The notes: generated by a model from the letters alone, not told the origin. DNA of 28,540 nt from Nitrospinota bacterium (GCA_003506735.1 DNYS01000220.1:1866-30405), one strand, 5' to 3'; positions 8,077 through 15,770 are shown, numbered from the stretch's first letter. Numbers and translations: made by a program.

Positions 8077-8847
8077 CTACTGAGGCTTGATCGCCTGGAT
8101 GGTCACGCTCACGAGCCCTGCGGCGATATAGGGCTTTCGGGTGAGGATTTCGGCGCCCTCGAATCCCGACTCGCGCAGGCCGCTCAGGTATTCCTCTTCG
8201 CTGATCGCCCCGGCGATGCAGGCGCACCAATCCTCGGCCGAGCCAGAGGGCTCGAAGCCCCCCTCGTGGATGACATCCGATACAACGAAGCGCCCGCCGG
8301 GCCGGAGGACGCGGAACGACTCGTTGAACACCGCTTTCTTGTCGGGCGAGAGATTGATGACGCAGTTCGAAATGATGGCATCCACCTCCCCGTCCGCCAC
8401 CGGCATCGCCTCCATCTCGCCCTTGCGGAATTCGACGTTTTCCAGCCTCATCTTTTTCCGGTTCGCCTCCGCCTTTTCGAGCATGGCGTCGGTCATGTCG
8501 AGTCCGATGCTCCGGCCGGTCTTGCCCACCTCGTGGGACGCCAGGAAGCAATCCAGCCCCGCGCCCGAACCCAGGTCGAGGACGGTCTCGCCCTCTTGAA
8601 GCTTCGCCAGATCGATGGGGTTGCCGCAAGCGGCGTTCGAGGCGATCACCTCCTCGGGCAGCCCGGCGACGGCCTCGGCCTCGTAGCCGCTGGCCAGGAG
8701 GCTGTCCGTCCCCGTCAGCATCTCGCCCCCGCCGCAGCAGCTTTCGATTCCCTCGGCCACCTTCGAGTACAATTCCCGCACGGCAGCCTTCACGTCACTG
8801 GCATCGGCGCCGCCCCCAGGGGTCTCTCCGAAACATGCATCCGCCAT
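8077..8847 (-). CDS. arsM: Arsenite S-adenosylmethionine methyltransferase ArsM
   Basis: Cytoplasmic SAM-dependent enzyme that methylates trivalent arsenic. The 256-residue product shows the SAM-binding loop VLDLGSGAGLD (89-99), the preceding SNAACGNP (C74), ISNCVINLSPDK (C162), LRPGGRFVVSD and WCACIAGA (C210). Cysteines 74, 162 and 210 occupy the positions of the three arsenite-binding cysteines of the ArsM family, and there is an extra CC pair at 37-38. The ATG at 8847 is chosen because AAGGAG lies about 9 bases upstream; an open frame continues upstream to 8922 but without a ribosome site. No ArsR repressor or ArsB/Acr3 pump is adjacent, so it looks like a stand-alone detoxification gene. 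It converges on the duplicated-domain gene with 22 bases between stops. Confidence 0.9.
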   Translation of the reverse strand: MADACFGETPGGGADASDVKAAVRELYSKVAEGIESCCGGGEMLTGTDSLLASGYEAEAVAGLPEEVIASNAACGNPIDLAKLQEGETVLDLGSGAGLDCFLASHEVGKTGRSIGLDMTDAMLEKAEANRKKMRLENVEFRKGEMEAMPVADGEVDAIISNCVINLSPDKKAVFNESFRVLRPGGRFVVSDVIHEGGFEPSGSAEDWCACIAGAISEEEYLSGLRESGFEGAEILTRKPYIAAGLVSVTIQAIKPQ

Positions 8848-8868
8848 TTGATTCCGCTCCTTCAAAAC

Positions 8869-8891
8869 GCCACCAAAAATGCCACCAAAAA
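8869..8891. repeat. Two tandem 11-base repeats upstream of arsM
   Basis: GCCACCAAAAA occurs at 8869-8879 and again at 8881-8891, a 12-base period. It lies about 22-45 bases before the arsM start codon, where an operator or promoter element would sit. Nothing in the sequence identifies a regulator, and the repeat may be incidental. Confidence 0.45.
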
Positions 8892-8981
8892 CCCCGCTGG
8901 CAACACGATCAGGCGGCGGCAAACCCGCCGATACGACTTCAACACACCACCATGTTCTCCCATTCTACCGGCCGACCGCAA

Positions 8982-9013
8982 GCCCCGGTCGCAAGCGAAA
9001 AATTTGCCGGGGC
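8982..9013. repeat. Inverted repeat between arsM and the SDR remnant
   Basis: GCCCCGG at 8982-8988 pairs with CCGGGGC at 9007-9013 across an 18-base loop that contains AAAAATTT. It lies about 30 bases after the SDR stop on the minus strand. There is no T-run after the stem, so I do not call it an intrinsic terminator. Confidence 0.3.
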
Positions 9014-9044
9014 CATCGAGGGACAACGCCCCTCCCCGCCGCCT

Positions 9045-9705
9045 CTACCAGAGGGAATTCAGGCGGCCGCCGTCCAGGTTGAGCGAGATCCCGGTGATGT
9101 AGCTCGTCCGCTCGGAGCACAAAAACGCGCCGGCATCGGCCAGCTCCTCGGGCCGGCCGAACCGGTTCAAGGCATTCTTCCTCGCGGCGCGGCGGCGGGC
9201 CTCCTCCTCGCTCCCGGCATCGAGCTCCGCGGCCAGCCCATCGGCGTTTCGCCGCCAGAGGTCGGTGTCCACCCAGCCCGGACATACCGCGTTCACGTGG
9301 ATGCCCTCCCCGCCGAACTCGTCCGAGAGCGATTTCGTCAGGTTGAGCAGGGCGGAGTTCGTCATCCCGCTGCCGAACATATACGGGTCCGGCTCTTTTC
9401 CGGCTCCGCCGATCATGTCCACGATCCGGCCCCAGCCCCCCTTCCGCATGTGGGGCACCACCGCGCGGATCATCCTTAAAAACCCGAACAGTTTGGTGCC
9501 GAGCTGGGTCTGGAGCATGGTGTCGCTGAGCATCTCGAAGCGTCCGGAGCTCATCTCCCCTGCGTTGTTCACCAAAATATCCACCCCGCCGAAGGCCTCC
9601 TCCACCGCCGCGACGATTTTCCCGGCGCTCCCCTCCTCCGAAGTGTCCGCCCGCAGGGCCGCCACCTCGCCGAGAGCGGCCAGCTCCTCGACGCCCTCGG
9701 GGGCG
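9045..9705 (-). pseudogene. Short-chain dehydrogenase/reductase, N-terminus lost
   Basis: The C-terminal three quarters or more of an SDR reductase. Visible are GVDILVNNAGE (the NNAG motif), GGWGRIVDMIGG, the C-terminal VNAVCPGWVDTDLW, GRPEELADAGAFL and ITGISLNLDGG. The start codon, first beta strand and TGxxxGxG nucleotide-binding motif (about 40 residues) are absent. Reading upstream past roughly 9690-9705, the frame stays open but becomes the antisense of a nucleoside phosphorylase gene and no longer resembles an SDR. The YxxxK catalytic pair is also not evident: the aligned segment reads SGMTN, so the parent enzyme was already atypical. The break is exact enough to indicate a deletion or a misassembly. 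The position of the 5' edge is approximate. Confidence 0.8.
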
Positions 9706-10022
9706 CCTTCTCCAGGATTCCGGACGCTATCGAGCGCGGCGCCACCTGGACGGCCGACGCCCCCTTCCGCGAGACGGAGACCGCCATCGAATTCTGTCGC
9801 GAAAAGGGGATCCTCGCCGTCGAGATGGAGGCGGCGGCCCTCTACGCCTTTTCCCGCGCGCGCAAAAAGCCGGTCATCTGTTTCGCGCACGTGACCAATC
9901 AGATGGGTAACGTCGATGGGGATTTTGAAAAAGGAGCGGGGATGGGTGGCCGGAGCGCCCTCCGGGTCATCGAGGCGGCGGCCCGGGGCTGGCTGGGCGC
10001 GCGCCCGGGGGAAAGAGCCTAA
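9681..10022 (+). pseudogene. Nucleoside phosphorylase (PNP/UDP family), 5' part lost
   Basis: An open plus-strand frame ending at TAA 10020-10022 encodes the C-terminal 110 or so residues of a purine/uridine phosphorylase-family protein. It contains RGATWTADAPFRETETAI, then GILAVEMEAAALYAF (the nucleoside-binding MEAAAL segment), FAHVTNQMG and FEKG. A whole enzyme is about 250-290 residues, so more than half is missing. No start codon or ribosome site precedes it. Upstream of about 9681 the DNA is the minus-strand SDR remnant. The stop overlaps the stop of the convergent VOC gene (10019-10021), an arrangement that looks native on that side. Without its N-terminal half it cannot form the phosphate site and should be inactive. 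Confidence 0.75.
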
Positions 10023-10528
10023 CTGCTCATTTTCTCGCCCGTCTCGAACCATTCGTCGTCGGGCTGCTCGGGCGGATCGTCGTAGCGCTTGATTTCGACC
10101 TCGATTCGGTCGGGATCGTAGAAGTAGGTCGCATAGCCGACGCCGAAGGCGCCGAGGTTTTTCTCCTCGCCCCGGTGGATCTTATAGCCGTGCTCCTTCA
10201 ACCGCCGGATGACGGCGTGATATTCCTCCTCCTCGAACGAAAACGCCAGGTGATCCATGCCGCCCCGCCACTTCCGGTTCGCCTCCCCGGACACATAGGC
10301 CGAAATCTGCCGGGAGTCGAAATCGATTTCCTCGTCCGCTTTTGTGAAATTCGGACTGTAGAAAAGGACGAGGACATCCTCCCCGACCCGGAAGACGACC
10401 TGTGTGATGTTGCCGTTCGCCAGCTGGCGCCGGCCAACGGGCTTCAGGCCCATGACATCGCGGTAAAAGGAGATGGAGCGATCCAGGTCGGTGACGCGAA
10501 GGGCAACGTGCTCGATCATGGTTTTCAT
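10019..10528 (-). CDS. VOC (glyoxalase/bleomycin-resistance) family protein
   Basis: A 169-residue member of the vicinal oxygen chelate superfamily. It has two beta-alpha-beta-beta-beta units: IEHVALRVTDLDRSISFYRDVMGLK at the start, here IEHVALRVTDLDRS followed by ISFYRDVMGLK, and GMDHLAFSFE with YFYDPDRIEVEI in the second half. His in EHVAL, His in MDHLAF and Glu in IEVEI are the likely metal ligands. Members include dioxygenases, glyoxalases and isomerases, and the substrate cannot be told. ATG 10528 is preferred over the longer frame to 10585 because AAGGAAAG precedes it; MKTMIEHV also fits family N termini. It follows the CoxS-type gene by 28 bases and is probably co-transcribed with it. 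Confidence 0.82.
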   Translation of the reverse strand: MKTMIEHVALRVTDLDRSISFYRDVMGLKPVGRRQLANGNITQVVFRVGEDVLVLFYSPNFTKADEEIDFDSRQISAYVSGEANRKWRGGMDHLAFSFEEEEYHAVIRRLKEHGYKIHRGEEKNLGAFGVGYATYFYDPDRIEVEIKRYDDPPEQPDDEWFETGEKMSS

Positions 10529-10556
10529 GGAATCCACTTTCCTTCGAGGCCGGCTA

Positions 10557-11105
10557 TTATTTCGCGGCGCCCGGCTCGTTTTCATAGGCCTTGACGATCA
10601 CGGTCCCCAAATCGGGACCGGGTTCGGTCCGCCCCTCGGCGACGGCGCGGATGGCATCGACAATCTTCTGATAGCCCGTGCACCGGCAGAGGTTTCCCGT
10701 CAGCCAGTGCTTGATTTCCTCTTCGGTGGGATCGGAATTCTCGTTGAGGAGGGCATAGGCGGAGACGATCATCCCCGGTGTGCAGTAGCCGCACTGGGTG
10801 GCCCCGTGCTTGGCGAAGCTGTCTTGGAGGGGATGCAGGCCCTCCTCCATGCTCCCGATCCCCTCGATAGTGGTGATCTCGGCGCCCTCGGCCCGGACGG
10901 CCAGGGTCAGGCACGAACTCACGAGCTTTCCGTCCATGATCACGCTGCAGGTTCCGCACACCCCCTGATCGCAGGCGCGCTTGGTTCCCATCATGGACAG
11001 ATCCTCGCGAATGACATCCACGAGATACCGCGTCACGGGGACGGCGGCCTCCACCGGCTCGCCGTTCAGCATGAACGAGACAACTTTTCTTTCGGCCTGT
11101 GCCAT
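10557..11105 (-). CDS. CoxS-type [2Fe-2S] subunit of a molybdenum hydroxylase (orphan)
   Basis: The small iron-sulfur subunit of xanthine dehydrogenase/CO dehydrogenase-like molybdenum hydroxylases, which passes electrons between the molybdenum and flavin subunits. The 182-residue product has the plant-type ferredoxin cysteines CDQGVCGTC with a fourth Cys (C45, C50, C53, C65). It also has the second cluster in QCGYCTPGM and NLCRCTGY (C105, C108, C140, C142). All eight ligands are present, so it should bind both clusters. The ATG at 11105 has GGAG just upstream and matches the family length. No large molybdopterin or medium FAD subunit is nearby; only a VOC gene follows. The partners must be elsewhere, or it serves another enzyme. 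Confidence 0.92.
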   Translation of the reverse strand: MAQAERKVVSFMLNGEPVEAAVPVTRYLVDVIREDLSMMGTKRACDQGVCGTCSVIMDGKLVSSCLTLAVRAEGAEITTIEGIGSMEEGLHPLQDSFAKHGATQCGYCTPGMIVSAYALLNENSDPTEEEIKHWLTGNLCRCTGYQKIVDAIRAVAEGRTEPGPDLGTVIVKAYENEPGAAK

Positions 11106-11186
11106 ACGCTCCAGTCCTTTGTCGAATACCGAATCCGCTGGCCTAGGCCGGCATCGGCGATCCGGAAGTTTCGGGGGTGCGGGTAA

Positions 11187-11196
11187 ATTTATATCA
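11187..11196 (-). promoter_or_regulatory. Candidate extended -10 promoter for the CoxS-type gene
   Basis: The minus strand reads TGATATAAAT, an extended -10 element about 82 bases upstream of the CoxS-type ATG. It is identical over ten bases to the element before the cytochrome gene (5758-5767). No clear -35 is seen. Confidence 0.3.
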
Positions 11197-11226
11197 TGCA
11201 CACGGCCCCGGCGCACCCGGTTTTTC

Positions 11227-11248
11227 AAAAAATTCCGCGAGAGCGCGG
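11227..11248 (-). terminator. Rho-independent terminator after the TatD-like gene
   Basis: On the minus strand a stem CCGCG/CGCGG (11235-11239 with 11244-11248, 4-base loop) is followed by AATTTTTTG. It lies about 40 bases after the TatD-like stop. Just before it is a larger 10-bp stem (11252-11261 with 11279-11288), making a double hairpin. This separates the LLM-DoxX-TatD unit from the CoxS unit. Confidence 0.6.
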
Positions 11249-11289
11249 GCGGCGGGATGGGTCCGGAATGCGGCTCCCCCCATCCCGCT

Positions 11290-12180
11290 TCAAAGACCCA
11301 ACCCGAACCGTTCGTTAGCGTTATCGAAAGATACGCGCCGGATGTCTTTTTCCGGGATTTCCGCCCGCCTCATGGCGCGGAGCGCCTTGGGAACGGAGAA
11401 AAAATCGATCGACCGGTACCCGAGGTGATCCGAGTTCAGCATGATTCGCTCCGGGCCGTATTCCCGCACCCACTCGCAAACCCGATCCGGATGGATGGGA
11501 CGAAGGGCGCTTCCGATGCTGATTCCGCACCACGCCCCGGTTTCCGTGTGGACATAATCGATGATGGACCCATCCACGTGGTCGATGACGAGCAGGCTGT
11601 GATCCAGGCCCGCTTTTTCGATGATCTCCAGATCCCGCCGGAGATAGTGAAGCCGGAACTCCTCCGGAGAGACCTCCCCCTGCACGGCCACGCCCCCGAG
11701 AAAATCCACGCTTTTTTTGGGAGTCGGGGTATGGAGAATTAGGGGCTTCCCCGCAGCGGCGGCAATCCGCGCCTGGGCTTCCAGACAACGCGCCTGATCA
11801 TCCAGCTCCCAGGCGAGCTGGAAATACTGGGATGGGTCCAACCCCGCCTCGCCCACCGCCACGACGTGGGGATCTTCGAGATATCGGGGAAGCGCCTCTG
11901 TGAGCTTTTCCCACCCCTCGACCCGGGTCATCGAACTGACACCCACCGCGCACCGGAGCCGCATGAAGTGTTTTTCCTCGGCCACCCGGGCCAAGCGGAT
12001 GGGCGAGTCCCAAAAACGGAAGATATCCGCGGCCGTGGGCGGGGCCTCCCAAATTTCCCGGTGGACATGCGGATTTCCACACGAAAGAACCGCCCCCGCC
12101 ATGCCGGTCATGGCGAAAAGCTCCCACTCGTCCCAGCTCAGGGCGTGCATGTGGTTATGACTGTCGATGTAGCGGCTCAT
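11290..12180 (-). CDS. TatD-like metal-dependent hydrolase (amidohydrolase superfamily)
   Basis: A 296-residue protein with the TIM-barrel hydrolase pattern: HxH at the end of strand 1 (DSHNHMH, H8 and H10), the TatD-type glutamate in VGEAGLD, His in PLILHTPTP, His in LLVIDHVDGS and Asp in MLNSDHLGYRS. These are the usual metal ligands and catalytic acid. TatD members are 3'-5' exonucleases, but the sequence is divergent and a small-molecule hydrolase is equally possible. The ATG at 12180 has AAGGAAA upstream. It lies 55 bases after the DoxX gene and is the last gene of an LLM-DoxX-TatD unit, ending in the terminator at 11227-11248. Confidence 0.78.
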   Translation of the reverse strand: MSRYIDSHNHMHALSWDEWELFAMTGMAGAVLSCGNPHVHREIWEAPPTAADIFRFWDSPIRLARVAEEKHFMRLRCAVGVSSMTRVEGWEKLTEALPRYLEDPHVVAVGEAGLDPSQYFQLAWELDDQARCLEAQARIAAAAGKPLILHTPTPKKSVDFLGGVAVQGEVSPEEFRLHYLRRDLEIIEKAGLDHSLLVIDHVDGSIIDYVHTETGAWCGISIGSALRPIHPDRVCEWVREYGPERIMLNSDHLGYRSIDFFSVPKALRAMRRAEIPEKDIRRVSFDNANERFGLGL

Positions 12181-12235
12181 ATTGGTTTCCTTCTCAAAAA
12201 CCGCGTTTGTCCGCCGGAGGTGCCCGCCCGGTTTC

Positions 12236-12694
12236 CTACATCCACCTACCGCCGTCCGCCTTCATCCGAACAGTGCCCCCGACGACGATGGCGGCGCTGA
12301 TCAAAATCAAATTTTTGATAATGTACTGCCCCTCCAGCGTCAGCCCGAAAGGAAACTGGGTGAAGCAAACGTCGGGCAACAGGATGAGAGGCAAAACCGT
12401 TCCCGGCATCTGAAGAAACAGGAGCAACAAGGCCACACGGAGGAGCGGCCGGAATAGGAGCCCGACCCCAATCGCCACCTCCCACAACCCAAGGATCGGG
12501 ACAAATAAATCGGGTGAGAACCAGTACACTGTTCGCTTGACCAACTCTTCGGCCGGACTGACCCCGAGGGGCTTCAGGGCGCCGAACCAGATAAAGACGA
12601 CCGCCAGGGAGAACCGGAGCAGGAGCGTTCCGTGCCTGTCCATCCATCCCGAAATTAGGGGGTCGATTTTTTCGAATTTCGCCGTCCAATCCAT
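12236..12694 (-). CDS. DoxX-family small membrane protein
   Basis: A 152-residue inner-membrane protein with about four hydrophobic helices. The segments LLLRFSLAVVFIWFGALKPLG and VPILGLWEVAIGVGLLF are the DoxX pattern (split here: LLLRFSLAVVFIWFGA then LKPLG). DoxX relatives are linked to quinone- or thiol-related redox chemistry, but many have no known role. ATG 12694 is chosen since AGAGG lies about 9 bases upstream; a start at 12724 would add ten residues but lacks a ribosome site. It is the middle gene of a minus-strand unit, 50 bases after the LLM oxidoreductase and 55 before the TatD-like gene. Confidence 0.78.
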   Translation of the reverse strand: MDWTAKFEKIDPLISGWMDRHGTLLLRFSLAVVFIWFGALKPLGVSPAEELVKRTVYWFSPDLFVPILGLWEVAIGVGLLFRPLLRVALLLLFLQMPGTVLPLILLPDVCFTQFPFGLTLEGQYIIKNLILISAAIVVGGTVRMKADGGRWM

Positions 12695-12744
12695 CGCGGG
12701 CCGCCTCTTCACCTCGGTAAACATTCCGCGCCCGGCGGGCGGGC

Positions 12745-13758
12745 CTACACCTTTCGCAGCTCGGGCAGGAGCTCATTCGAGATCAACTGCATGCTGTGGA
12801 GCGCCGAGGAGAGGGGCATTCCGGCCCAGTGGGTCCGGACGACGAGGTGGTTGACCCCAATCTCCTCCCAGCAGGGGCGAAGCTGCTCGTAGCACTCCTC
12901 GGGCGAGCCCAGGATAAAGCGTTCCCGGAGAAGTTCATCGAACTCCAGATCGAAGCTCTCGTCCCCGGGCATGGCCTCGTCCTGGCCCCACTTGAAATAG
13001 TCCTTGTATTTCCCGCTCAGGTAGGGTCCGCACATTTCCAGCGCCTCCCGGCGGTCCTTGGCGCAGAAAACCTCCTTGATGATCGGCACCTCGTCCGGGA
13101 ACGCCTTGCCGCACCGCTCGAGTTCGGCCTTGTAGAGGCCCATTTGGCGTAAATTTGTGGCCGTCGTTGAGTGGGGGCTGACGAACCAGGCGTCCCCCAG
13201 CCGGGCGGCCCGCTCGACCGCCCCGTCGTTGTTGGCCGCGATCCAAATCGGGGGGCGGGGCTTCTGGACGGGCCGGATGTTCATGGTCACCGCGTCCAGC
13301 TTGCAGACCTCGCTCTCGTAGGTGATCTCCTCCCCGCTCCAGAGGCGCTGGACGAGATCGAGGCACTCCTCGAATCGCGCGACGCGTTTTCCCTTGGGCA
13401 CCTGAAATGCGTTGAATTCGACCTCCCGGTAGCCGAGCCCGGCGCCGAAGATGAAGTTTCCCTTGGCGATGACATCGAGCGAGGCCACCGTCTCGGCGAC
13501 ATAGACGGGATTGTGCAGGTTCAAAAGAAGGATGCCCAGCCCGATGGTCATCTCGCCCGCCTCGGCCGCCAGCCGCGCCAGGAAGGGAACGACCTGGAGC
13601 TGCTTGTTGTTCCCCTCGTTGAGGTAGTGCTGGCCGGTGAACAGGGAATCCCATCCGTTGTCGCGGGCGTGGTGGAGCATGGCGTAATGCTCCTCGAGCG
13701 CCTCCACCATGTCGCGGTCCAGATACTGCTGGTTCGTGAGAAACAGTCCGAGCTTCAC
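12745..13758 (-). CDS. LLM-class (luciferase-like) flavin-dependent oxidoreductase
   Basis: A 337-residue TIM-barrel monooxygenase-type enzyme that uses reduced flavin (FMN or F420). Family features are the N-terminal KLGLFLTNQQYL, DSLFTGQHYL, LARLAAEAGEMTIGLGILLL, VAETVASLDVIAKGNFIFGAGLGYREVEF (read as two segments joined at ASLDV), RFEECLDLVQRLW, PIWIAANNDGAVERAARLGDAW and the C-terminal ILGSPEECYEQL. GTG 13758 is the preferred start because AAGGGGGG lies directly upstream and the product then opens with the family's first beta strand; the frame is open to 13782. It is the first gene of the LLM-DoxX-TatD unit. Substrate unknown. Confidence 0.88.
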   Translation of the reverse strand: MKLGLFLTNQQYLDRDMVEALEEHYAMLHHARDNGWDSLFTGQHYLNEGNNKQLQVVPFLARLAAEAGEMTIGLGILLLNLHNPVYVAETVASLDVIAKGNFIFGAGLGYREVEFNAFQVPKGKRVARFEECLDLVQRLWSGEEITYESEVCKLDAVTMNIRPVQKPRPPIWIAANNDGAVERAARLGDAWFVSPHSTTATNLRQMGLYKAELERCGKAFPDEVPIIKEVFCAKDRREALEMCGPYLSGKYKDYFKWGQDEAMPGDESFDLEFDELLRERFILGSPEECYEQLRPCWEEIGVNHLVVRTHWAGMPLSSALHSMQLISNELLPELRKV

Positions 13759-13882
13759 AGTCCCCCCCTTCCGGCGATTCACCGGCTGAATGATTGTATG
13801 CCGATCACCATATCCAGTGGCCCGCCGGATGACAAGGACGGATAGAGCCGATGCCCGGGGCCGGGCCGTGCGGAGGGGGGGG

Positions 13883-14494
13883 TTATTTGGCGCCGAACTC
13901 CTTGAGCTTTTCCCGGAGTTCCTTGGGAAGCCTCGGCTGGGCCAGTTTCATATTTTTCCTTTCCAATATCCTGGCGCTTCGCTTGAGTTTCTCGACGGAC
14001 CTCAGGAGCGCTTTGTTTTTCTTGTCGAGAGAGGCGATTTCATTTTCTTTTCCGGCCATGGCACGAGTCTGGCGCGCAATGAGAGAGGCAAGCCGCTCTT
14101 CCAACTTTCCCTTTTCGGCCCGGAGCCCGCTCAGATTTTTCTCGCTTTCATTCAGGCTCTCCCGGAGGGCGCGGACGGTCTTTTTTCCGTCGCCGAGTTT
14201 CCCCCTGGCCGAATCGAGTTCCTGCCCCCGGAGTATCAGCCTGGAAACCAGCTCCTTGATCTCCTTGTCCTTGGCCCGGAGCCGAATCCGCAGGGAAAAC
14301 ACCCGGCTCTCCCCATTGGTGAGTCCGGCGGAGATGGGTGCGGCGGCTCTCCGGCGCACCTCAGCGCTGAGGAGGCGGATGGTCCTCTCCCGGTTTTTTA
14401 GCTTTCCGAACAGCGTGGAAATTTGCGCGGAAACGGCCAAGCCCAAGATAACGATCAGGGCGCTGACGGCCCAGACCGCACGGCTGGATTTCAT
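13883..14494 (-). CDS. Membrane-anchored coiled-coil protein of unknown function
   Basis: A 203-residue protein with one N-terminal membrane segment (AVWAVSALIVILGLAVSA, about residues 6-23). It is followed by a long, highly charged Lys/Arg/Glu/Leu-rich region with heptad-like spacing over most of its length, for example KDKEIKELVSRL, ESEKNLSGLRAEKGKLEERL and LDKKNKALLRSVEKLK. This predicts an extended cytoplasmic or periplasmic coiled coil. The ATG at 14494 has GGGAGG upstream. It is divergent from the moxR-like gene across 229 bases. It resembles scaffold or tether proteins in outline, but I recognise no family. Confidence 0.72.
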   Translation of the reverse strand: MKSSRAVWAVSALIVILGLAVSAQISTLFGKLKNRERTIRLLSAEVRRRAAAPISAGLTNGESRVFSLRIRLRAKDKEIKELVSRLILRGQELDSARGKLGDGKKTVRALRESLNESEKNLSGLRAEKGKLEERLASLIARQTRAMAGKENEIASLDKKNKALLRSVEKLKRSARILERKNMKLAQPRLPKELREKLKEFGAK

Positions 14495-14611
14495 CCCGGC
14501 CTCCCGCCCCGGCGGCATGGCGGTGAATTTTCGAACATCGGCACCGGCGCTCTAAGGGCGGGACTGGAAGGGGCGGCGGGGGCGAACGGGGGGCGGAAAC
14601 CGTATTCCCTA

Positions 14612-14617
14612 TATAAT
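14612..14617 (+). promoter_or_regulatory. TATAAT -10-like box upstream of the MoxR gene
   Basis: A perfect TATAAT lies in the 229-base divergent gap 14495-14723, about 107 bases before the MoxR start. No -35 is recognisable at 16-18 bases. The opposite strand reads ATTATATAG, so it could equally serve the coiled-coil gene. Confidence 0.25.
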
Positions 14618-14723
14618 GCGTCCGAATCGATTCCACCAGGGCGGCCGCCGTTTGGGAGAGATTCCGCGGCTGTGATAGGCTGATCGCCATTCCGGACCGC
14701 CTCTCTACCTTCTGGGGGTGCTC

Positions 14724-15767
14724 GTGTTCCAGACGACCGAAGAAGTCCGTGCCTCACTCGCCGAGCAGGACTATATCGCCAGCACCGAAATATGCACGGC
14801 CCTCTACCTCGCCGAGGGCATGGGGAAGCCCATCCTCGTCGAAGGCCCGGCCGGGGTCGGAAAAACCGAACTCGGCAAGGTCTGGGCCGCCGCGACTGGG
14901 CGGAACCTGATCCGCCTCCAGTGCTACGAAGGGCTGGATGAATCCAAGGCCCTCTACGAGTGGGAATACTCCAAGCAGATGCTCTACACCCAGATTCTCC
15001 GGGACAAGGTTCAGCTCATGCTGACCGACGCGCCCACCCTCTCCGAGGCCGCCGACCGCATCGCCCGCGAGGAGGACGCTTTTTTTTCGGAGCGCTTTCT
15101 GCTCGCCAGGCCGCTCCTCCAGGCCATCCGCAACAAAGAGCCGACCCTTTTGCTCATCGACGAGATTGACCGCTCGGACACCGAATTCGAGGCCTTCCTG
15201 CTCGAAGTCCTCAGCGATTTTCAGGTCTCCATTCCCGAACTGGGGACTATCCGCGCCGACAACCCGCCGGCCGTTATCCTCACCTCGAACAACACGCGCG
15301 AGCTCTCCGAGGCGCTCAAGCGCAGATGCCTCTACATTTTCATCGACTATCCCTCCGCCGATGCCGAACTCGAGGTCGTCCGCCTCAAGGTTCCGGGCCT
15401 GGCCGGCGAACTCGCCAAGGAGGCGGTCGCGTTCGTCCAGAATCTCCGCTCGATGGACCTCAAAAAGCGGCCGAGCGTGAGCGAAACCCTCGACTGGGCG
15501 AAGGCCCTCCTCATGCTCAACGCCGACAAGCTCGACGAGGAGATGCTAAACACCACCCTGACCGTCCTCCTCAAAAACGAGCAGGACGTCCTCCGCTCCA
15601 AGCGCAACCTGGCGGCCGAGCGGCGGCGGGCCGCCCAGGAGCCGAGATCGGACGAAGACCTCCTGGAGGAGCTCGAAGCCGACTTTCACCGCAAGGGGCG
15701 CCGCCGCAAGCGCGGACGCGGGCGCCCCGACGATCCCTTCTCCGGCTTCGAGAACCTGGAAAACTAG
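14724..15767 (+). CDS. MoxR-type AAA+ ATPase
   Basis: A 347-residue AAA+ chaperone-like ATPase of the MoxR group, which acts with VWA-domain partners in metal insertion, complex maturation or envelope stress. Motifs are Walker A GPAGVGKT (residues 41-48), Walker B LLLIDEIDRSD near 140, the sensor ILTSNNTRELSEALKRRC with its arginine, and a basic C-terminal tail (KGRRRKRGRGRP). GTG 14724 is chosen because GGGGG at 14713-14717 is well spaced and MFQTTEEV fits family N termini; GTG 14718 is an alternative. The VWA gene begins 3 bases after its stop. In Cox-type clusters the equivalent pair is CoxD/CoxE, but no CoxL or CoxM is present here. Confidence 0.9.
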   Translation: MFQTTEEVRASLAEQDYIASTEICTALYLAEGMGKPILVEGPAGVGKTELGKVWAAATGRNLIRLQCYEGLDESKALYEWEYSKQMLYTQILRDKVQLMLTDAPTLSEAADRIAREEDAFFSERFLLARPLLQAIRNKEPTLLLIDEIDRSDTEFEAFLLEVLSDFQVSIPELGTIRADNPPAVILTSNNTRELSEALKRRCLYIFIDYPSADAELEVVRLKVPGLAGELAKEAVAFVQNLRSMDLKKRPSVSETLDWAKALLMLNADKLDEEMLNTTLTVLLKNEQDVLRSKRNLAAERRRAAQEPRSDEDLLEELEADFHRKGRRRKRGRGRPDDPFSGFENLEN

Positions 15768-15770
15768 TCC

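Noticed and set aside
9705..10052. N-terminal continuation of the SDR frame on the minus strand
   Set aside because: It is the antisense of the nucleoside phosphorylase remnant, lacks any SDR nucleotide-binding motif and has an Arg/Gly/Pro-rich shadow composition.
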